64,000 nucleotides of DNA, from contig NC_088918.1 of assembly GCF_963576675.1 (NCBI RefSeq), forward strand, positions 31,467,501 through 31,531,500. Direction: 5' to 3'. The position numbers and the translations under genes are program-made. The notes beneath the pieces are model-generated. The model did not search any database. It was not told where the DNA came from and saw nothing but the letters and a program-made list of their open reading frames with translations. Numbering within the stretch: the first letter of the stretch is position 1; every line of letters begins with the position of its first letter. Below are positions 1 through 11,001 of this stretch, piece by piece. The DNA is from Euphorbia lathyris (lineage: Eukaryota; Streptophyta; Magnoliopsida; Malpighiales; Euphorbiaceae).

Positions 1-1660
1 CACTGGCATCGCACATTAACTCAAAGGGAAGGGACCAATCCGGGCTTACCATAATAGGTGCTTCGATTAATTTCTTTTTCAGTAATTTAAATGCAAGCAT
101 ACATTCTTCATTGAAATTAAAATCAGCATCTTTCAGTAATAATTGAGTGAGGGGTTTAGTGATTTTTGAAAAGTCTTTTATGAACCGTCTATAAAACCTC
201 GCATGTCCTAAAAAGCTCCTAACCAATTTTACATTGGTAGGGGGTGGCAGTTTTTCAATTACCTCAATTTTTGCCAGATCGACCTCGATCCCCTTTCCCG
301 ACACCTTGTGTCCTAACACTATACAATTTTGGACCATAATTTTCCCAATTGAGTGCCAAGTTTTTGTCTTCACAACGTTCTAAGACTCGGTCCAGGTTTT
401 CAAGACATTGGTCGAAAGTAGGTCCTGCAACATTAAAATCATCCATGAAAATTTCTAGGAACTCCTCGACCATGTCAGAAAACATAGCCATCATACAACG
501 TTGGAATGTGGCAGGGGCATTACATAATCCGAAAGGCATCCGCCTATATGCGAAAGTCTCATAGGGACAAGTGAATATGGTTTTATCTTGGTCCAAAGGG
601 TCCACAGGAATTTGCATATAGCCGGATAGCCCATCTAAAGTACAGAAAAATTCGTGCCCTACTAACCGTTCCAAAATTTGATCAATAAATGGTAAAGGGA
701 AGTGGTCTTTACGGGTGGCCTCGTTTAATTTCTTATAATCTATGCATACACGCCAACCCGTAACCTTTCTAGTTGGGATTAATTCCCCCTTTTCGTTCTC
801 CATTACCGTCGTCCCCCCCTTTTTGGGCACACATTGAACCGGGCTTACCCATTGGCTATCAGAAATCGGAAAGATGATACCTGCGTCGAGGAGTTTTATA
901 ACCTCGGCTTTTACCACCTCTTTCATGTTAGAGTTGAGCCGTCGTTGAGGTTGGGCAGATGGCTTGATCTCTTCCTCAAGGAAAATCCTATGCGTGCAGA
1001 TTTTGGGGTCGATGCCTTTGATGTCGTGGATTGACCATCCAAAGGCCCCTTTATGTCGCATCAACACCTCCACCAATTTTTCTTCCTGTTCAACTGTCAA
1101 CAAAGAAGAAATAATAACGGGTAAATCTGTGGGAGGTTGAAGAAAAACATATTTCAGATTGTTGGGCAAGGGCTTAAGCTCCAATTCTGGAGGTTCCTCT
1201 AACGAGGTTTTGGGTTTAGGTTTGATCTCGCGATCGAGATCCTCTTTTCTACCCTTGACCCAATAACATTTTTCAAGTAGGAGATCTTCAAATGGTTCAT
1301 TCGAGTTTTCACATCCCTCACCACCTAGACCGAGTTCTAAAGAGGTATTTCTCATGTTAAGGTCAACTTCCTCAATACATTCATCTATTAGCGCATCTAC
1401 AAAGTTACAACTTTTGGAGCGTTCTTGAGGAAATTTCATAGACTCATAAACGTTAAATGTTACCTCTTTGTCCTGCACCCTTAGGACCAATTTACCTCCA
1501 TGGACGTCTATCAGTGTCCTACTGGTTGCAAGGAACGGTCTCCCAAGGAGAATGGGGACGGAGTCATCTTCTTCCATGTCGAGGACCACAAAATCGACCG
1601 GGAAGATCAGTTTGTCCACCTTCACCAATACATCTTCAACTATTTCCTGAAAATTGATAA
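1..1660 (-). pseudogene. Athila pol: protease C-terminus, reverse transcriptase, start of RNase H
   Basis: A long open stretch (1628 to 264) reads from the protease tail (PILLGRPFLATSRTLID) through the RT. Visible RT blocks are VPKKGG, WRVCIDYKKLNEATRKD, FFCTLDGLSGYMQIP, RRMPFGLCNAPATFQ and the catalytic FMDDF. After NLALNWE the frame is lost. A second frame continues toward position 1 with SFLGH-type and LPFELMCDAS-type residues, which is the RT thumb and RNase H start cut by the window edge. At about 1640-1650 roughly 25 residues expected between the protease SIFRK and the following EDVLVKVDK are missing, and a stop appears at the join. The family makes new cDNA copies in virus-like particles; this copy cannot encode an intact Pol. 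Lineage is secure, function is lost. Confidence 0.92.
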
Positions 1661-2826
1661 AGACATAAGATTAATACTTGCTCCTAAATCGCATAATGCC
1701 CTATCTATGTGCATGTTGCCTATCCTACACGGGATGGTAAAGCTCCCTTGATCTTTAAGCTTGGGGGGTAATTTATGGGTGATTATGGCTGAGCATTGTT
1801 CTGTTAAAGCCACTATCTCATTTTCCCCAAACTTTTTCTTTTTCGACAACATGTCTTTAAGAAATTTTGCATAGTTCAGCATTTCCTCTAATGCTTCCAT
1901 TAATGGAATATTGATTTCTAGTCTACTAAGGATTTCCGAAAACCGAGCAAATTTCTTATCTAGGTTGGCCTTTTTCTGTTTCTGAGGAAATGGCAGTTTT
2001 GGTGCATAAGGCCTAACTACTTTTTCTACAGCTACTTCAGGAGCTGGAGTTTCAGATGCGGGACCGGAGTTGCTTACCACTTCCGGTTCCCTACTTACCT
2101 GAGGTGACAGATGTGTTTGCGATGGAGGTGCCACGAGTGTGTCCACTTCTTTGCCGCTCCTTAGAGCGATGGCTTGAATTGCCTCCTCTTGTAAGAGGAA
2201 CGCCTCTTGGCACTCCCTTTCTTCTTGTCTGATTGCGGCAAGCTGGTTGCTCAGGGTCCTGCATGCCTCCTCGTTGGCTGCTAGTCGGACGGATATCTCT
2301 CTTAAGAGGGTCATTATTCCTTCTGAGCACTCTGTTTGCCTGCCATAAAAATCAGAGTTAGAATGGGAACATGGAAGGGTATCCACGGGTGCCATGTAGG
2401 GCGCCGGTGGATATCGTGTATGCTCCTGATCGTAATAGTTGTAAGTTGGGGGTTCAGAATTATACCTTTGATGATTACCCAAGTAACTTACATTCTCACC
2501 TCTGGGTACGTAATAGTTGATGTGGCATACCCTACCGGGGTGATTCTGGCGCATCTCTCGCAAAACGGTGTCCTTGGTTGGTTATTACGGCTGTATGAAG
2601 CCACAAGGAAATCCATTTTTGTGTTGAGATCGTTCATGGACGGATTTGACGCTCTGTTGTCCATAGTTGCTGGAAGAACGATTTTATAAGTACAAGTAAT
2701 GTTACAGAATTTAAGTAATAGTATATCAACAAGTATTTGTATATACAAGTATAAATTATAGTCGAATATGAACAAGTATGATATAAACAAGTATAAGCTA
2801 TAGGCAAGTATGAATGATATAAACAA
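1640..2826 (-). pseudogene. Athila gag C-terminus and protease N-terminus, truncated
   Basis: The open stretch 2563-1640 ends with IALRSGKEV, a proline-rich linker, PFPQKQKKA and the aspartic-protease active site CDLGASINLMSLS, where DTGAS is replaced by DLGAS as in Athila generally. A short upstream stretch (MDNRASNPSMNDLNTKMD, near 2660) joins it only through a frameshift around 2560. Only about 230 bp separate this point from the PBS, whereas the family normally has several hundred more Gag residues there. The N-terminal Gag has therefore been deleted or replaced. The interval 2690-2880 is AT-rich with repeated acaagtat motifs and codes for nothing recognisable. Confidence 0.85.
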
Positions 2827-2892
2827 GGATATTCACAATGAATGCCTAAACTAACAAATCGACCTTTGGTTCGATATTTCAGAAGAAATAAA

Positions 2893-2910
2893 TCCCCGGC
2901 AACGGCGCCA
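2893..2910 (-). other. Primer-binding site, tRNA-Asp
   Basis: The plus strand reads TCCCCGGCAACGGCGCCA, which equals the 3' end of plant tRNA-Asp(GUC) including CCA. The minus strand is therefore the complementary PBS. It lies six bases inside the LTR edge at 2917, as expected for Athila elements. Confidence 0.95.
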
Positions 2911-3870
2911 AAAACTTGATGCGCCTTCACCTAAATTGGGATGAAGACTCACTAAGGGATAAGTGTACCCCGTCGTTATCAAGTAATAAATTTCTGGTTA
3001 AGTCCAGGTTATCGTCCACAGGATTTATTTCTGCAAGTATCGAATTACTTGGTTTCAGGTGTTATCTAGGCTTAGGGGGTTTTGAGTTGGTTTTTCTAAG
3101 TTAATCTACTCCTAGGTTGAATTATACTATTCCTAACTAAGTTATCTGATTCTAACTAAGTTATTCTATGCCTAATTAAGTTACTCTACCCCTAATTAAG
3201 TTAAACTACTCCTAAGTGATCTTTTACCAATGCAATTATCTGAAGGAACATGAAGGGATACGATGATAATGAGAATAGATTGTTTAAACAATTGAATTAA
3301 AACCTAAGTCACTAGTGTTCGAGGCGATTAACCCGACCTATCCTCCTAAATTCCCTAGTTCGTGATTCCCTTGTAAGGCCGAAACTAGCTCTAAGGCTCA
3401 GCAATTTGGGCTTAATCTTCTATAGGATCGTCAATCCTATAGGCACTGACTAGGTCAGATTCAGCTCACAATATGTGCCAACTTGATTTTGGGATTATCG
3501 AATGAGTTAAACATATCAGACGAAGCGTAAGACAAAGATTAAAGCATTAAAACAATTGAATGAACAAGAACTATAATATATATCAAAAATGAAAGTATTG
3601 TCACGAAGTTACAATGAGCCTAGGATTTATAACATGTATCAGAGGCTAGACAGAATATAAAAGAAGAAAAATCCCTTTCAGGGAACCTGTCTACCAATGC
3701 AGGCGTCTTCCTAGGACTTAAGGATGGAGCTTGAGCAATCCTCGGTGAACGGAGCTTCGGAGGTGTCTTCAATTGAGGTTTGAAGGATATGGAGGAGGTG
3801 GAGAGGATTTCTCAAGATGAAAAGCTAAGAAAATTACAAAGATAAAAGATATTAATTTACATTGGAAAAA

Positions 3871-3882
3871 CTCTATTTATAG
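3871..3882 (-). promoter_or_regulatory. LTR TATA box, module 1
   Basis: The minus strand reads CTATAAATAGAG, a strong plant TATA context, downstream of the palindrome array. The module nearest the PBS would give the shortest leader. Confidence 0.7.
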
Positions 3883-3998
3883 GCGTGGCTCGGCCTTCTT
3901 TTTGACCTATTTTCGTGTCCTTATGCAGGTAGGAAGTCGTGGGGTCCGTCGTGGCATCGTGGGGGCGGAATTGGTCTTTTTGACCAATTCCCGCAGGT

Positions 3999-4098
3999 CT
4001 GCTCGCCGAGCAGGGCGAGCTGCTCGGCGAGCAGGCGCTACTCGCGACGAGCAGCGCCCTGCTCGGTGAGCAGGCATCCTGCTCGCCCGAGCAGGCCT
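3999..4098. repeat. GC-rich palindrome array, copy 1
   Basis: Repeats of CTGCTCG-N-CGAGCAG (7-base arms around one or two central bases), about four units, with one diverged CTCGCGACGAG unit. It lies about 115 bp upstream of the TATA box on the minus strand. It contrasts sharply with the AT-rich surroundings. Confidence 0.9.
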
Positions 4099-5047
4099 CG
4101 CCTTCACCTAAGTTGGGATGAAGACTCACTAAGGGATAAGTGTACCCCATCGTTATCAAGTAATAAATTTCTGGTTAAGTCATGGTTATCGTCCACAGGA
4201 TTTATTTCTGCAAGTATCGAGTTACTTGGTTTCAGGTGTTATCTAGGCTTAGGGGGTTTTGAGTTGGTTTTTCTAAGTTAATCTACTCCTAGGTTGAATT
4301 ATACTATTCCTAGCTAAGTTATCTGATTCTAACTAAGTTATTCTATGCCTAATCAAGTTACTCTACCCCTAATTAAGTTAAACTACTCCTAAGTGATCTT
4401 TTACCAATGCAATTATCTGAAGGAACATGAAGGGATACGATGATAATGAGAATAGATTGTTTAAACAATTGAATTAAAACCTAAGTCACTTGTGTTCGAG
4501 GCGATTAACCCGACCTATCCTCCTAAATTCCCTAGTTCGTGATTCCCTTGTAAGGCCAAAACTAGCTCTAAGGCTCAGCAATTTGGGCTTAATCTTCTAT
4601 AGGATCGTCAATCCTATAGGCACTGACTAGGTCAGATTCAGCTCACAATATGTGCCAACTTGATTTTGGGATTATCGAATGAGTTAAACTAATCAGACGA
4701 AGCGTAAGACAAAGATTAAAGCATTAAAACAATTGAATGAACAAGAACTATAATATATATCAAAAATGAAAGTATTGTCACGAAGTTACAATGAGCCTAG
4801 GATTCATAACATGTATCAGAGGCTAGACAGAATATAAAAGAAGAAAAATCCCTTTCAGGGAACCTGTCTACCAATGCAGGCGTCTTCCTAGGACTTAAGG
4901 ATGGAGCTTGAGCAATCCTCGGTGAACGGAGCTTCGGAGGTGTCTTCAATTGAGGTTTGAAGGATATGGAGGAGGTGGAGAGGATTTCTCAAGATGAAAA
5001 GCTAAGAAAATTACAAAGATAAAAGATATTAATTTACATTGGAAAAA

Positions 5048-5059
5048 CTCTATTTATAG
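5048..5059 (-). promoter_or_regulatory. LTR TATA box, module 2
   Basis: Identical CTATAAATAGAG on the minus strand at the same place in the second module. Confidence 0.65.
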
Positions 5060-5177
5060 GCGTGGCTCGGCCCTCTTTTTGACCTATTTTCGTGTCCTTA
5101 TGCAGGTAGGAAGTCGTGGGGTCCGTCGTGGCATCGTGGGGGCGGAATTGGTCTTTTTGACCAATTCCCGCAGGTCT

Positions 5178-5301
5178 ACTCGCGACGAGCAGCGCCCTGC
5201 TCGGCGAGCAGGCATCCTGCTCACCCGAGCAGGCCTGCTCGGTGAGCAGGCATCCTGCTCGCCCGAGCAGGCCCCTGGTGGCCTGCTCGCCGAGCAGGCC
5301 T
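5178..5301. repeat. GC-rich palindrome array, copy 2
   Basis: The same CTGCTCG-N-CGAGCAG units, about five here, some with CTCACCCGAG or CTCGGTGAG variants. The first two units of copies 1 and 3 are absent, so this copy differs by unit gain and loss. Confidence 0.9.
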
Positions 5302-6250
5302 CGCCTTCACCTAAGTTGGGATGAAGACTCACTAAGGGATAAGTGTACCCCATCGTTATCAAGTAATAAATTTCTAGTTAAGTCCAGGTTATCGTCCACA
5401 GGATTTATTTCTGCAAGTATCGAGTTACTTGGTTTCAGGTGTTATCTAGGCTTAGGGGGTTTTGAGTTGGTTTTTCTAAGTTAATCTACTCCTAGGTTGA
5501 ATTATACTATTCCTAGCTAAGTTATCTGATTCTAACTAAGTTATTCTATGCCTAATTAAGTTACTCTACCCCTAATTAAGTTAAACTACTCCTAAGTGAT
5601 CTTTTACCAATGCAATTATCCCAAGGAACATGAAGGGATACGATGATAATGAGAATAGATTGTTTAAGCACTTGAATTAAAACCTAAGTCACTTGTGTCC
5701 GAGGCGATTAACCCGACCTATCCTCCTAAAGTCCCTAGTTCGTGATTCCCTTGTAAGGCCGAAACTAGCTCTAAGGCTCAGCAATTTGGGCTTAATCTTC
5801 TATAGGGTCGTCAATCCTATAGGCACTGACTAGGTCAGATTCAGCTCGCAATATGTGCCAACTTGATTTTGGGATTATCGAATGAGTTAAACCAATCAAA
5901 CGAAGCGTAAGACAAAGATTAAAGCATTAAAACAATTGAATGAACAAGAACTATAATATATATCAAAGATGAAAGTATTGTCACGAAGTTACAATGAGCC
6001 TAGGATTCATAACATGTATCAGAGGCTAGACAGAATATAAAAGAAGAAAAATCCCTTTCAGGGAACCTGTCTACCAATGCAGGCGTCTTCCTAGGACTTA
6101 AGGATGGAGCTTGAGGAATCCTCGGTGAACGGAGCTTCAGAGGTGTCTTCAATGGAGGTTTGAAGGATATGGAGGAGGTGGAGAGGATTTCTCAAGATGA
6201 AAAGCTAAGAAAATTACAAAGATAAAAGATACTAATTTACATTGGAAAAA

Positions 6251-6262
6251 CTCTATTTATAG
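6251..6262 (-). promoter_or_regulatory. LTR TATA box, module 3
   Basis: Identical CTATAAATAGAG on the minus strand in the third module. A transcript from here would run through the other two modules before reaching gag. Confidence 0.65.
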
Positions 6263-6378
6263 GCGTGGCTCGGCCCTCTTTTTGACCTATTTTCGTGTCC
6301 TTATGCAGGTAGGAAGTCGTGGGGTCCGTCGTGGCATCGTGGGGGCGGAATTGGTCTTTTTGACCAATTCCCGCAGGT

Positions 6379-6559
6379 CTGCTCGCCGAGCAGGGCGAGC
6401 TGCTCGGCGAGCAGGCGCTACTCGCGACGAGCAGCGCCCTGCTCGGCGAGCAGGCCTCTGGTGGCCTGCTCGGCGAGCAGGCATCCTGCTCGCCCGAGCA
6501 GGCCTCTAGTGGCCTGCTCGGCGAGCAGGCATGGCCTACGGAGGCCCGCTCGTCGAGCA
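6379..6559. repeat. GC-rich palindrome array, copy 3
   Basis: The longest of the three arrays, about six full units interspersed with a cctctggtgg or cctctagtgg spacer, ending in a diverged CGCTCGTCGAGC. It is followed by the single-copy part of the LTR. Confidence 0.9.
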
Positions 6560-6962
6560 CTCTTGCCCGGTATACCCCCGTGTGCTTGCTGACTGCCGTC
6601 GATACCTTTTTCGTCCGAACTTATACCTGCGCATGTACAGAAACTCCAGATAACATTAGTCCAAAGGCTAAATTGACCCGCCAATCGCTTATTTTGAGCA
6701 AACGCTTCGTTTGGTGCGACTTTTGACGGACCAATTGGCTTCAAAAGATAACGGAATTATACTATGCATGCTATTTTGGTCGTAATTGCCTAAATTGGTC
6801 ATAAAACGAGCCTAAACAACGAAAAATAAATAAAACGTTTCCAATTCCTAACTAACTCACACAAAAGCATTTAAATGCAAGAAATGCTCGCTTATTTAAC
6901 TAAATAATGCTAAAAGCCGTCCTAAAACCGTACCCAAAGATAGGGGTTTTTGACCCCTATCA

Positions 6963-9500
6963 TAACACAAAGTGAAGAACGGATCATACAAATCTTCGAG
7001 GTCTACATTAGAACCAAAAAAGTCTGAAACATGATAAGGGCCACATACAATTATACTTATAGGAAGATACAAATAACCACATGAACAATTTTAACATGAA
7101 GAAACTGTTAATGAAAAATCATAGGAAGCAATTTGGAAATTGGGAAGAAGATTATTTAGTGGCGGCTATAAAGTTAACTAAGTAACTGTTAATCCTCATG
7201 GCAACCTCAATTTCCCCAAAATCCATACAGTAAAAAAATATTTAAAAACATCAAATAAAAAGCTAAAAGTTAATAGAAGAGGGAGAGGTCACTCAGTTCA
7301 GCGGGAAGGACAGACACACAAATTTTCTCTATAAAGAAAGAAGCTGCCATTCGGACTTGTTAAGCTTTAATTTACTGACTATTCATTGTGATATTCTCTT
7401 CTTTAAATAAACAATTAAAATTGCAAAACATGAGGAAAAAGCGATAAAAAAAAGTAACAAAGACAACAAAGAAAATTACACTGATAAAGATTAGAGATTA
7501 GAGGAACATGTGGTCAGTAGAAGCAAAAGGTTGAGAAGCTAGGATTACAAAAAAATATAGAAGAAGCCATATAGAAGTTACCCCTAAATCCAAACGGAAG
7601 AGAAATATTTAAATTGAAAATGACATCATAAGTAAATCCAACCATTGGTAAATCAAGTTCCATAACATGTGACCATGAACAGTATACAATGAGCTCATGG
7701 AGAGGATGTTGAATTTCGGTTCATAATAAAAGGGCGGCCCGGTCGCATTACGCGTCCCCGCTGAACGAGGGTCCGGGGAGGGGTCCCACCACAAGGGTGT
7801 ATTGGGGGCAAGCCTTCCCTTGCCAATTGTATACTGTTCATAATATGAAGAGAATTTAGGTAGAAGCTGAAATTAAGCAAGTGGAACCGTAAAACTGATA
7901 CTGCAAAATTAGGAGAGGGATAGAAGAGTAAACGATAGCTTTCAAACTTTACCTTCGTAAAGTATAGAGTAAAAAATATAAGAATTTGGAAAAACTAAAG
8001 TGTAATGTAATATAGATATACATTCTATATAGAAAAAGAATAAAACAAAGATAACATCTGAGAATCACCTACATCAATAATTTCACCACTTTGATATCCA
8101 TATCCTATATTAGAATCAGTAACTTTAGATCATATAAATGCAAAAGAATAAGAAAACACAGACGAACAATAATACAAAAAAAATACCTTCAGGAAATGAA
8201 CTGATGAACTTGTGAAACAAATTCCAGGAAACCTTCATCAAGAATTGGGAGACTTCAATGCACATATCCTTTATTGAAAAAAAAAATAGTTCACTTAATT
8301 TTAATAGAATAAGAAAACACAGAACCTCTATTCAACGAAAATAATACAAAAGGATGATAATTGTATACAAACTCGTGAACATAATATGACGGGGACATGG
8401 AGAGGAGGCAAGAGCTGAAAGTAAGGGAATATAACTGTTAAAATTCACATGAAGAAAGTATGCAGGAGAAGGAAAAAAAATCCATATCAGGTATGAGAAT
8501 TTACCTTCGAACATGGAAGTAAATTGGAAGAACAAATGACTAACTTGCAGATTAGAAAACATAAACTCTTACTATTATATTAGATAAAGATAATATTACT
8601 ATTACCATGTTAATGTTGGGATTACTAATCCTAATAACAGGTGAACCCATAAAGAACTCATAAAAAATTGAAGTTGGAAAAACCAAAGAACAATGATAAA
8701 GAGAGAAAATAGAAAGAATTAGAGCTAAAACCCAGAAAAATAAGGACCCTATAACAATTTGAAACAGATCTATATAAATAAGGGGCAAAAAGAGCTAAGA
8801 CACAATTAATGTTTAACCTTTGAAATGAAATCTGCACTCTGTAGATCTATAGAAAGGAAGGTTGGCACTGAAGACCTCCACCCAGGGTTTCTCTGTAGAT
8901 AGAGTATTTCAAGGACAAACTGTTAGACAAAAGTAAAAAAAAAATTATAGATCAAACTATACCAAAGGTATGAAGCAAAAGGCAAGAAGGGATTATGAAT
9001 GCCATGAACACAAACAGATCAGTAAGAGCCAAAAAAGCTGGAGACGAAATGGAATGGGAAAAAAATAAGAATAAAGGAAGAACTACTCACCAGGAGAAGA
9101 AGAAACGGTCACATCGCAATTTTCTCCACGCCTTAAGATCCATGAACAAACACAGATTAGTAAGACCCAAAAGCGAGAGAAGAAACTGGATCGGAGAAAA
9201 ATTACCAATAGAGACTGATATAATATTGTGCATCAGCGGTGAATTACTCGAGGCCTTCACTGTATTAGACGGTAGCAGCTGGGAAGTGAGAAAGAGAACT
9301 TTGAATCGCCATGATAGGCGGATGGCAAGCTGATAACGGGAAATGAATGATGAAATAAAAGGGAAAACAAATGAAAAAAAAAGGTAGAGAATAGGGAAAG
9401 GGTGAGGGAGAGCATCAATAAAAGAAAACGGAAGAGAGCACGGTGGAGAAATCACTAGAAAGTTGTGGCACTGAAACAACATGGAAGAGAGAAGGGAAGA
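6963..9500 (-). pseudogene. Possible broken multi-exon host gene, identity unknown
   Basis: Several short open segments on the minus strand are bounded by plausible splice sites. 8919-8818 (acceptor aacag, donor AAG/GTTAAAC) reads WRSSVPTFLSIDLQSADFIS in part. 8268-8187 (donor GAAG/GTATTT) reads EVSQFLMKVSWNLFHKF in part. 8104-8069 (donor GTAG/GTGATT) reads YGYQSGEIIDV. 7023-6963 (acceptor tttcag) reads DFFGSNVDLEDLYDPFFTL and runs straight into the Athila LTR. An ATG at 9312 opens MAIQSSLSHFPAATV, which could be a plastid-targeting start, but a stop follows at once. A CT-rich leader-like stretch lies upstream at 9500-9350. I do not recognise the family. The LTR abuts the exon, so the gene would have been truncated by that insertion. 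The segments could also be chance open stretches. Confidence 0.35.
7719..7845 (-). mobile_element. tRNA-type SINE 3' fragment with 10-bp target-site duplication
   Basis: The core (gggcggcccgg...ggtccggggagggg...ccttcccttgcc) matches the 3' body shared by a widespread plant SINE type with GGGC(T/C)GCCC ends. The tRNA-like head with its B box is absent, so the copy is 5'-truncated. It is flanked by perfect direct repeats gttcataata at 7719-7728 and 7836-7845. The GC-rich body stands out from the AT-rich intron-like surroundings. Assignment to a named SINE family is from memory of the consensus and less certain than the insertion itself. Confidence 0.75.
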
Positions 9501-9962
9501 CAGACAGAAGAGAGAGAAAGGAAGAAGAGAGAAAGCACATGGCCCAAATATCGAAGCTTGTTATTTGAGAACGACATCGTTTTGGTATACCAGGGCTGAA
9601 AATTGCCAGTGAATGCCAAGGGTAACACAGTCAATCTGAATTTAAGGATAAAATTGAAAAAAATTAAAAAAAATTCTCTAATTTTACTGTTCCCTACCAT
9701 TCACTTTTATATGTATATATAATAGTAAGTAGACCTTATTATATATACTAATAATATATTTTTAATAAGTGTTACTTATTAAATTTTACATATTAATATT
9801 TATCTTTCTTGTAGTGAAGCAACTTGTTTTATAAAGTGAAGATATTATGTTTAGTGAAATTAAACGTATCCAAGATGAAATGAATGAAGTGGAAGTGGAA
9901 GAATATGGATGTGTAAAATTAGGAATGTAAAGATGATACATGTAAAGATGAATTATTGGAAG

Positions 9963-9968
<6 letters not shown>

Positions 9969-10017
<49 letters not shown>
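9969..10017. repeat. (TA)n microsatellite
   Basis: About 24 uninterrupted TA dinucleotides. Confidence 0.98.
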
Positions 10018-10020
<3 letters not shown>

Positions 10021-10344
10021 GTTGAGAAGGTGAGGTCAAAAGAAAGAAAGAAATTGGAAAATGGCAATAGCCAGCCTTTTGAGAACATTTGGTGTATTAG
10101 AAATTTCTGTCTGAATCAATCAACCCGTACATTATATTTTATCCATTCCGATCATCATTTTTATGGTTCAATGTTTTATTTATTATTATTTACTTGAAAG
10201 CTTTCATTTCTCTTTAGTAAAAAATAACTTTACACCTGATTTAAGTTACTTAGGCATTTAAAAAGCTGTCACAATCTATATATATATATAAGGGAAGTTA
10301 CCTCATTAATACATTATTAACATGAGAACAAATTTGTACACATG

Positions 10345-10897
10345 GACTTATCTTATTTTACATGTCACAAATCTTGCGGTTGTACATCTGACGCCTATCC
10401 TATCCTATTCTATATAATGTCAATTCAAAAATAAAAACTATTAAATGAATGTATGAGTAAATATCATTCAATCATGTGAAGGTAACTTATTTCAGACGTC
10501 ACAAAGCTTATGGTTGCTATTCAATTTTGACGCCTATTTTATCTTATCCTATATATAAACGTCAGCTCGAAAATAAAAACTATTAAATGAATGTACGAAT
10601 AAATCTCATTCATCTATGTGAAGTTATCTTATTTTAAACGTCACAAAGCTTGTAGTTGCGGTTCAAATTTCACGCATATCCTGTCCTATTCTATATATAA
10701 TCGCCAGCTCAAAAATAAAAACTATTAAATGAATGTTCAAATAAATCTCATTCATCCATGTGAAATTATCTTATTTTAGATGTCACAAAGTTTGTGGTTG
10801 TGGCCCAAATTTGACACCTACCTTGTCCTATTCTATATATAATCATCAGTTCGAAAATAAAAACTATTAAATTAACATACGAGTAAATCTCATTCAT
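10345..10897. repeat. Four diverged tandem copies of a ~140-bp unit
   Basis: The landmark gtcacaaa recurs at 10364, 10498, 10640 and 10782 (periods 134, 142, 142). Each unit also holds a cctatcctattctatata segment and aaaataaaaactattaaatg. Copies are clearly diverged, so this is an old minisatellite. No coding potential is seen. Confidence 0.9.
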
Positions 10898-11001
10898 TTT
10901 TTCCAAAGCTTTTTTGTTTATGATTTATGAAAAGTACATGCATGTTGAAATCAAATAAAACTATCACCAAATTTACATAATAAACTCACACGCGATATGT
11001 G

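Larger units (their letters stand above)
2922..6540. repeat. Three tandem copies of a 1.2 kb LTR module
   Basis: Copies begin with the same cgccttcacctaa motif at 2922, 4099 and 5302, giving periods of 1177 and 1203 bp. The third runs to about 6540. They differ by scattered substitutions only, for example gttaaacatatc against gttaaactaatc, and by the number of short GC palindromes at their far end. Each join falls directly at the end of a palindrome array (gagcaggcct then cgccttcacc), so the arrays are the probable recombination points. Confidence 0.95.
1..6962 (-). mobile_element. Athila-like Ty3 retrotransposon, 5' part (LTR, PBS, gag-pol)
   Basis: Read on the minus strand the order is 5' LTR (6962 to 2917), primer-binding site (2910-2893), gag remnant, protease, reverse transcriptase and the start of RNase H at the window edge. 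The LTR ends TGAT/ATCA, its first bases (TGATAGGGG on the minus strand), the tRNA-Asp PBS, the protease motif DLGAS and the phrase ALRSGKEV before the protease are all typical of the plant Athila lineage. The 3' half and 3' LTR lie outside the window, so LTR divergence and the TSD cannot be scored. The five bases outside the LTR at 6963-6967 (taaca) are the expected TSD. Several indels and an internal gag deletion make it non-autonomous. Confidence 0.93.
2917..6962 (-). repeat. Athila 5' LTR, 4046 bp, enlarged by internal triplication
   Basis: The LTR is bounded by TGAT at 2917 and ATCA at 6962 on the plus strand. Its minus-strand start includes a 9-base inverted motif around 6941-6958 (gatagggg...cccctatc). 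A normal LTR for the lineage would be about 1.7 kb, and 5302-6962 alone has that size. The extra 2.4 kb is two further copies of the part that carries the palindrome array, the TATA box and everything downstream to the PBS side. The upstream stretch 6560-6962 is present once. Confidence 0.88.

Noticed and set aside
2893..2910. tRNA-Asp gene
   Set aside because: Only the 3' 18 bases match; it is the PBS of the retrotransposon.
3999..6559. CRISPR-like look of short repeated palindromes
   Set aside because: Units are nearly contiguous with no unique spacers of constant length, and they lie in a plant LTR.
3857..6744. Open frames rich in Arg/Ala/Pro/Ser on both strands (for example 3857-4159, 5084-5362, 6237-6560)
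   Set aside because: They are translations of the GC palindrome arrays in the LTR and occur in several frames on both strands; not genes.
8332..8788. Hydrophobic minus-strand frames resembling membrane proteins
   Set aside because: AT-rich intron-like DNA; no start context and no family features.
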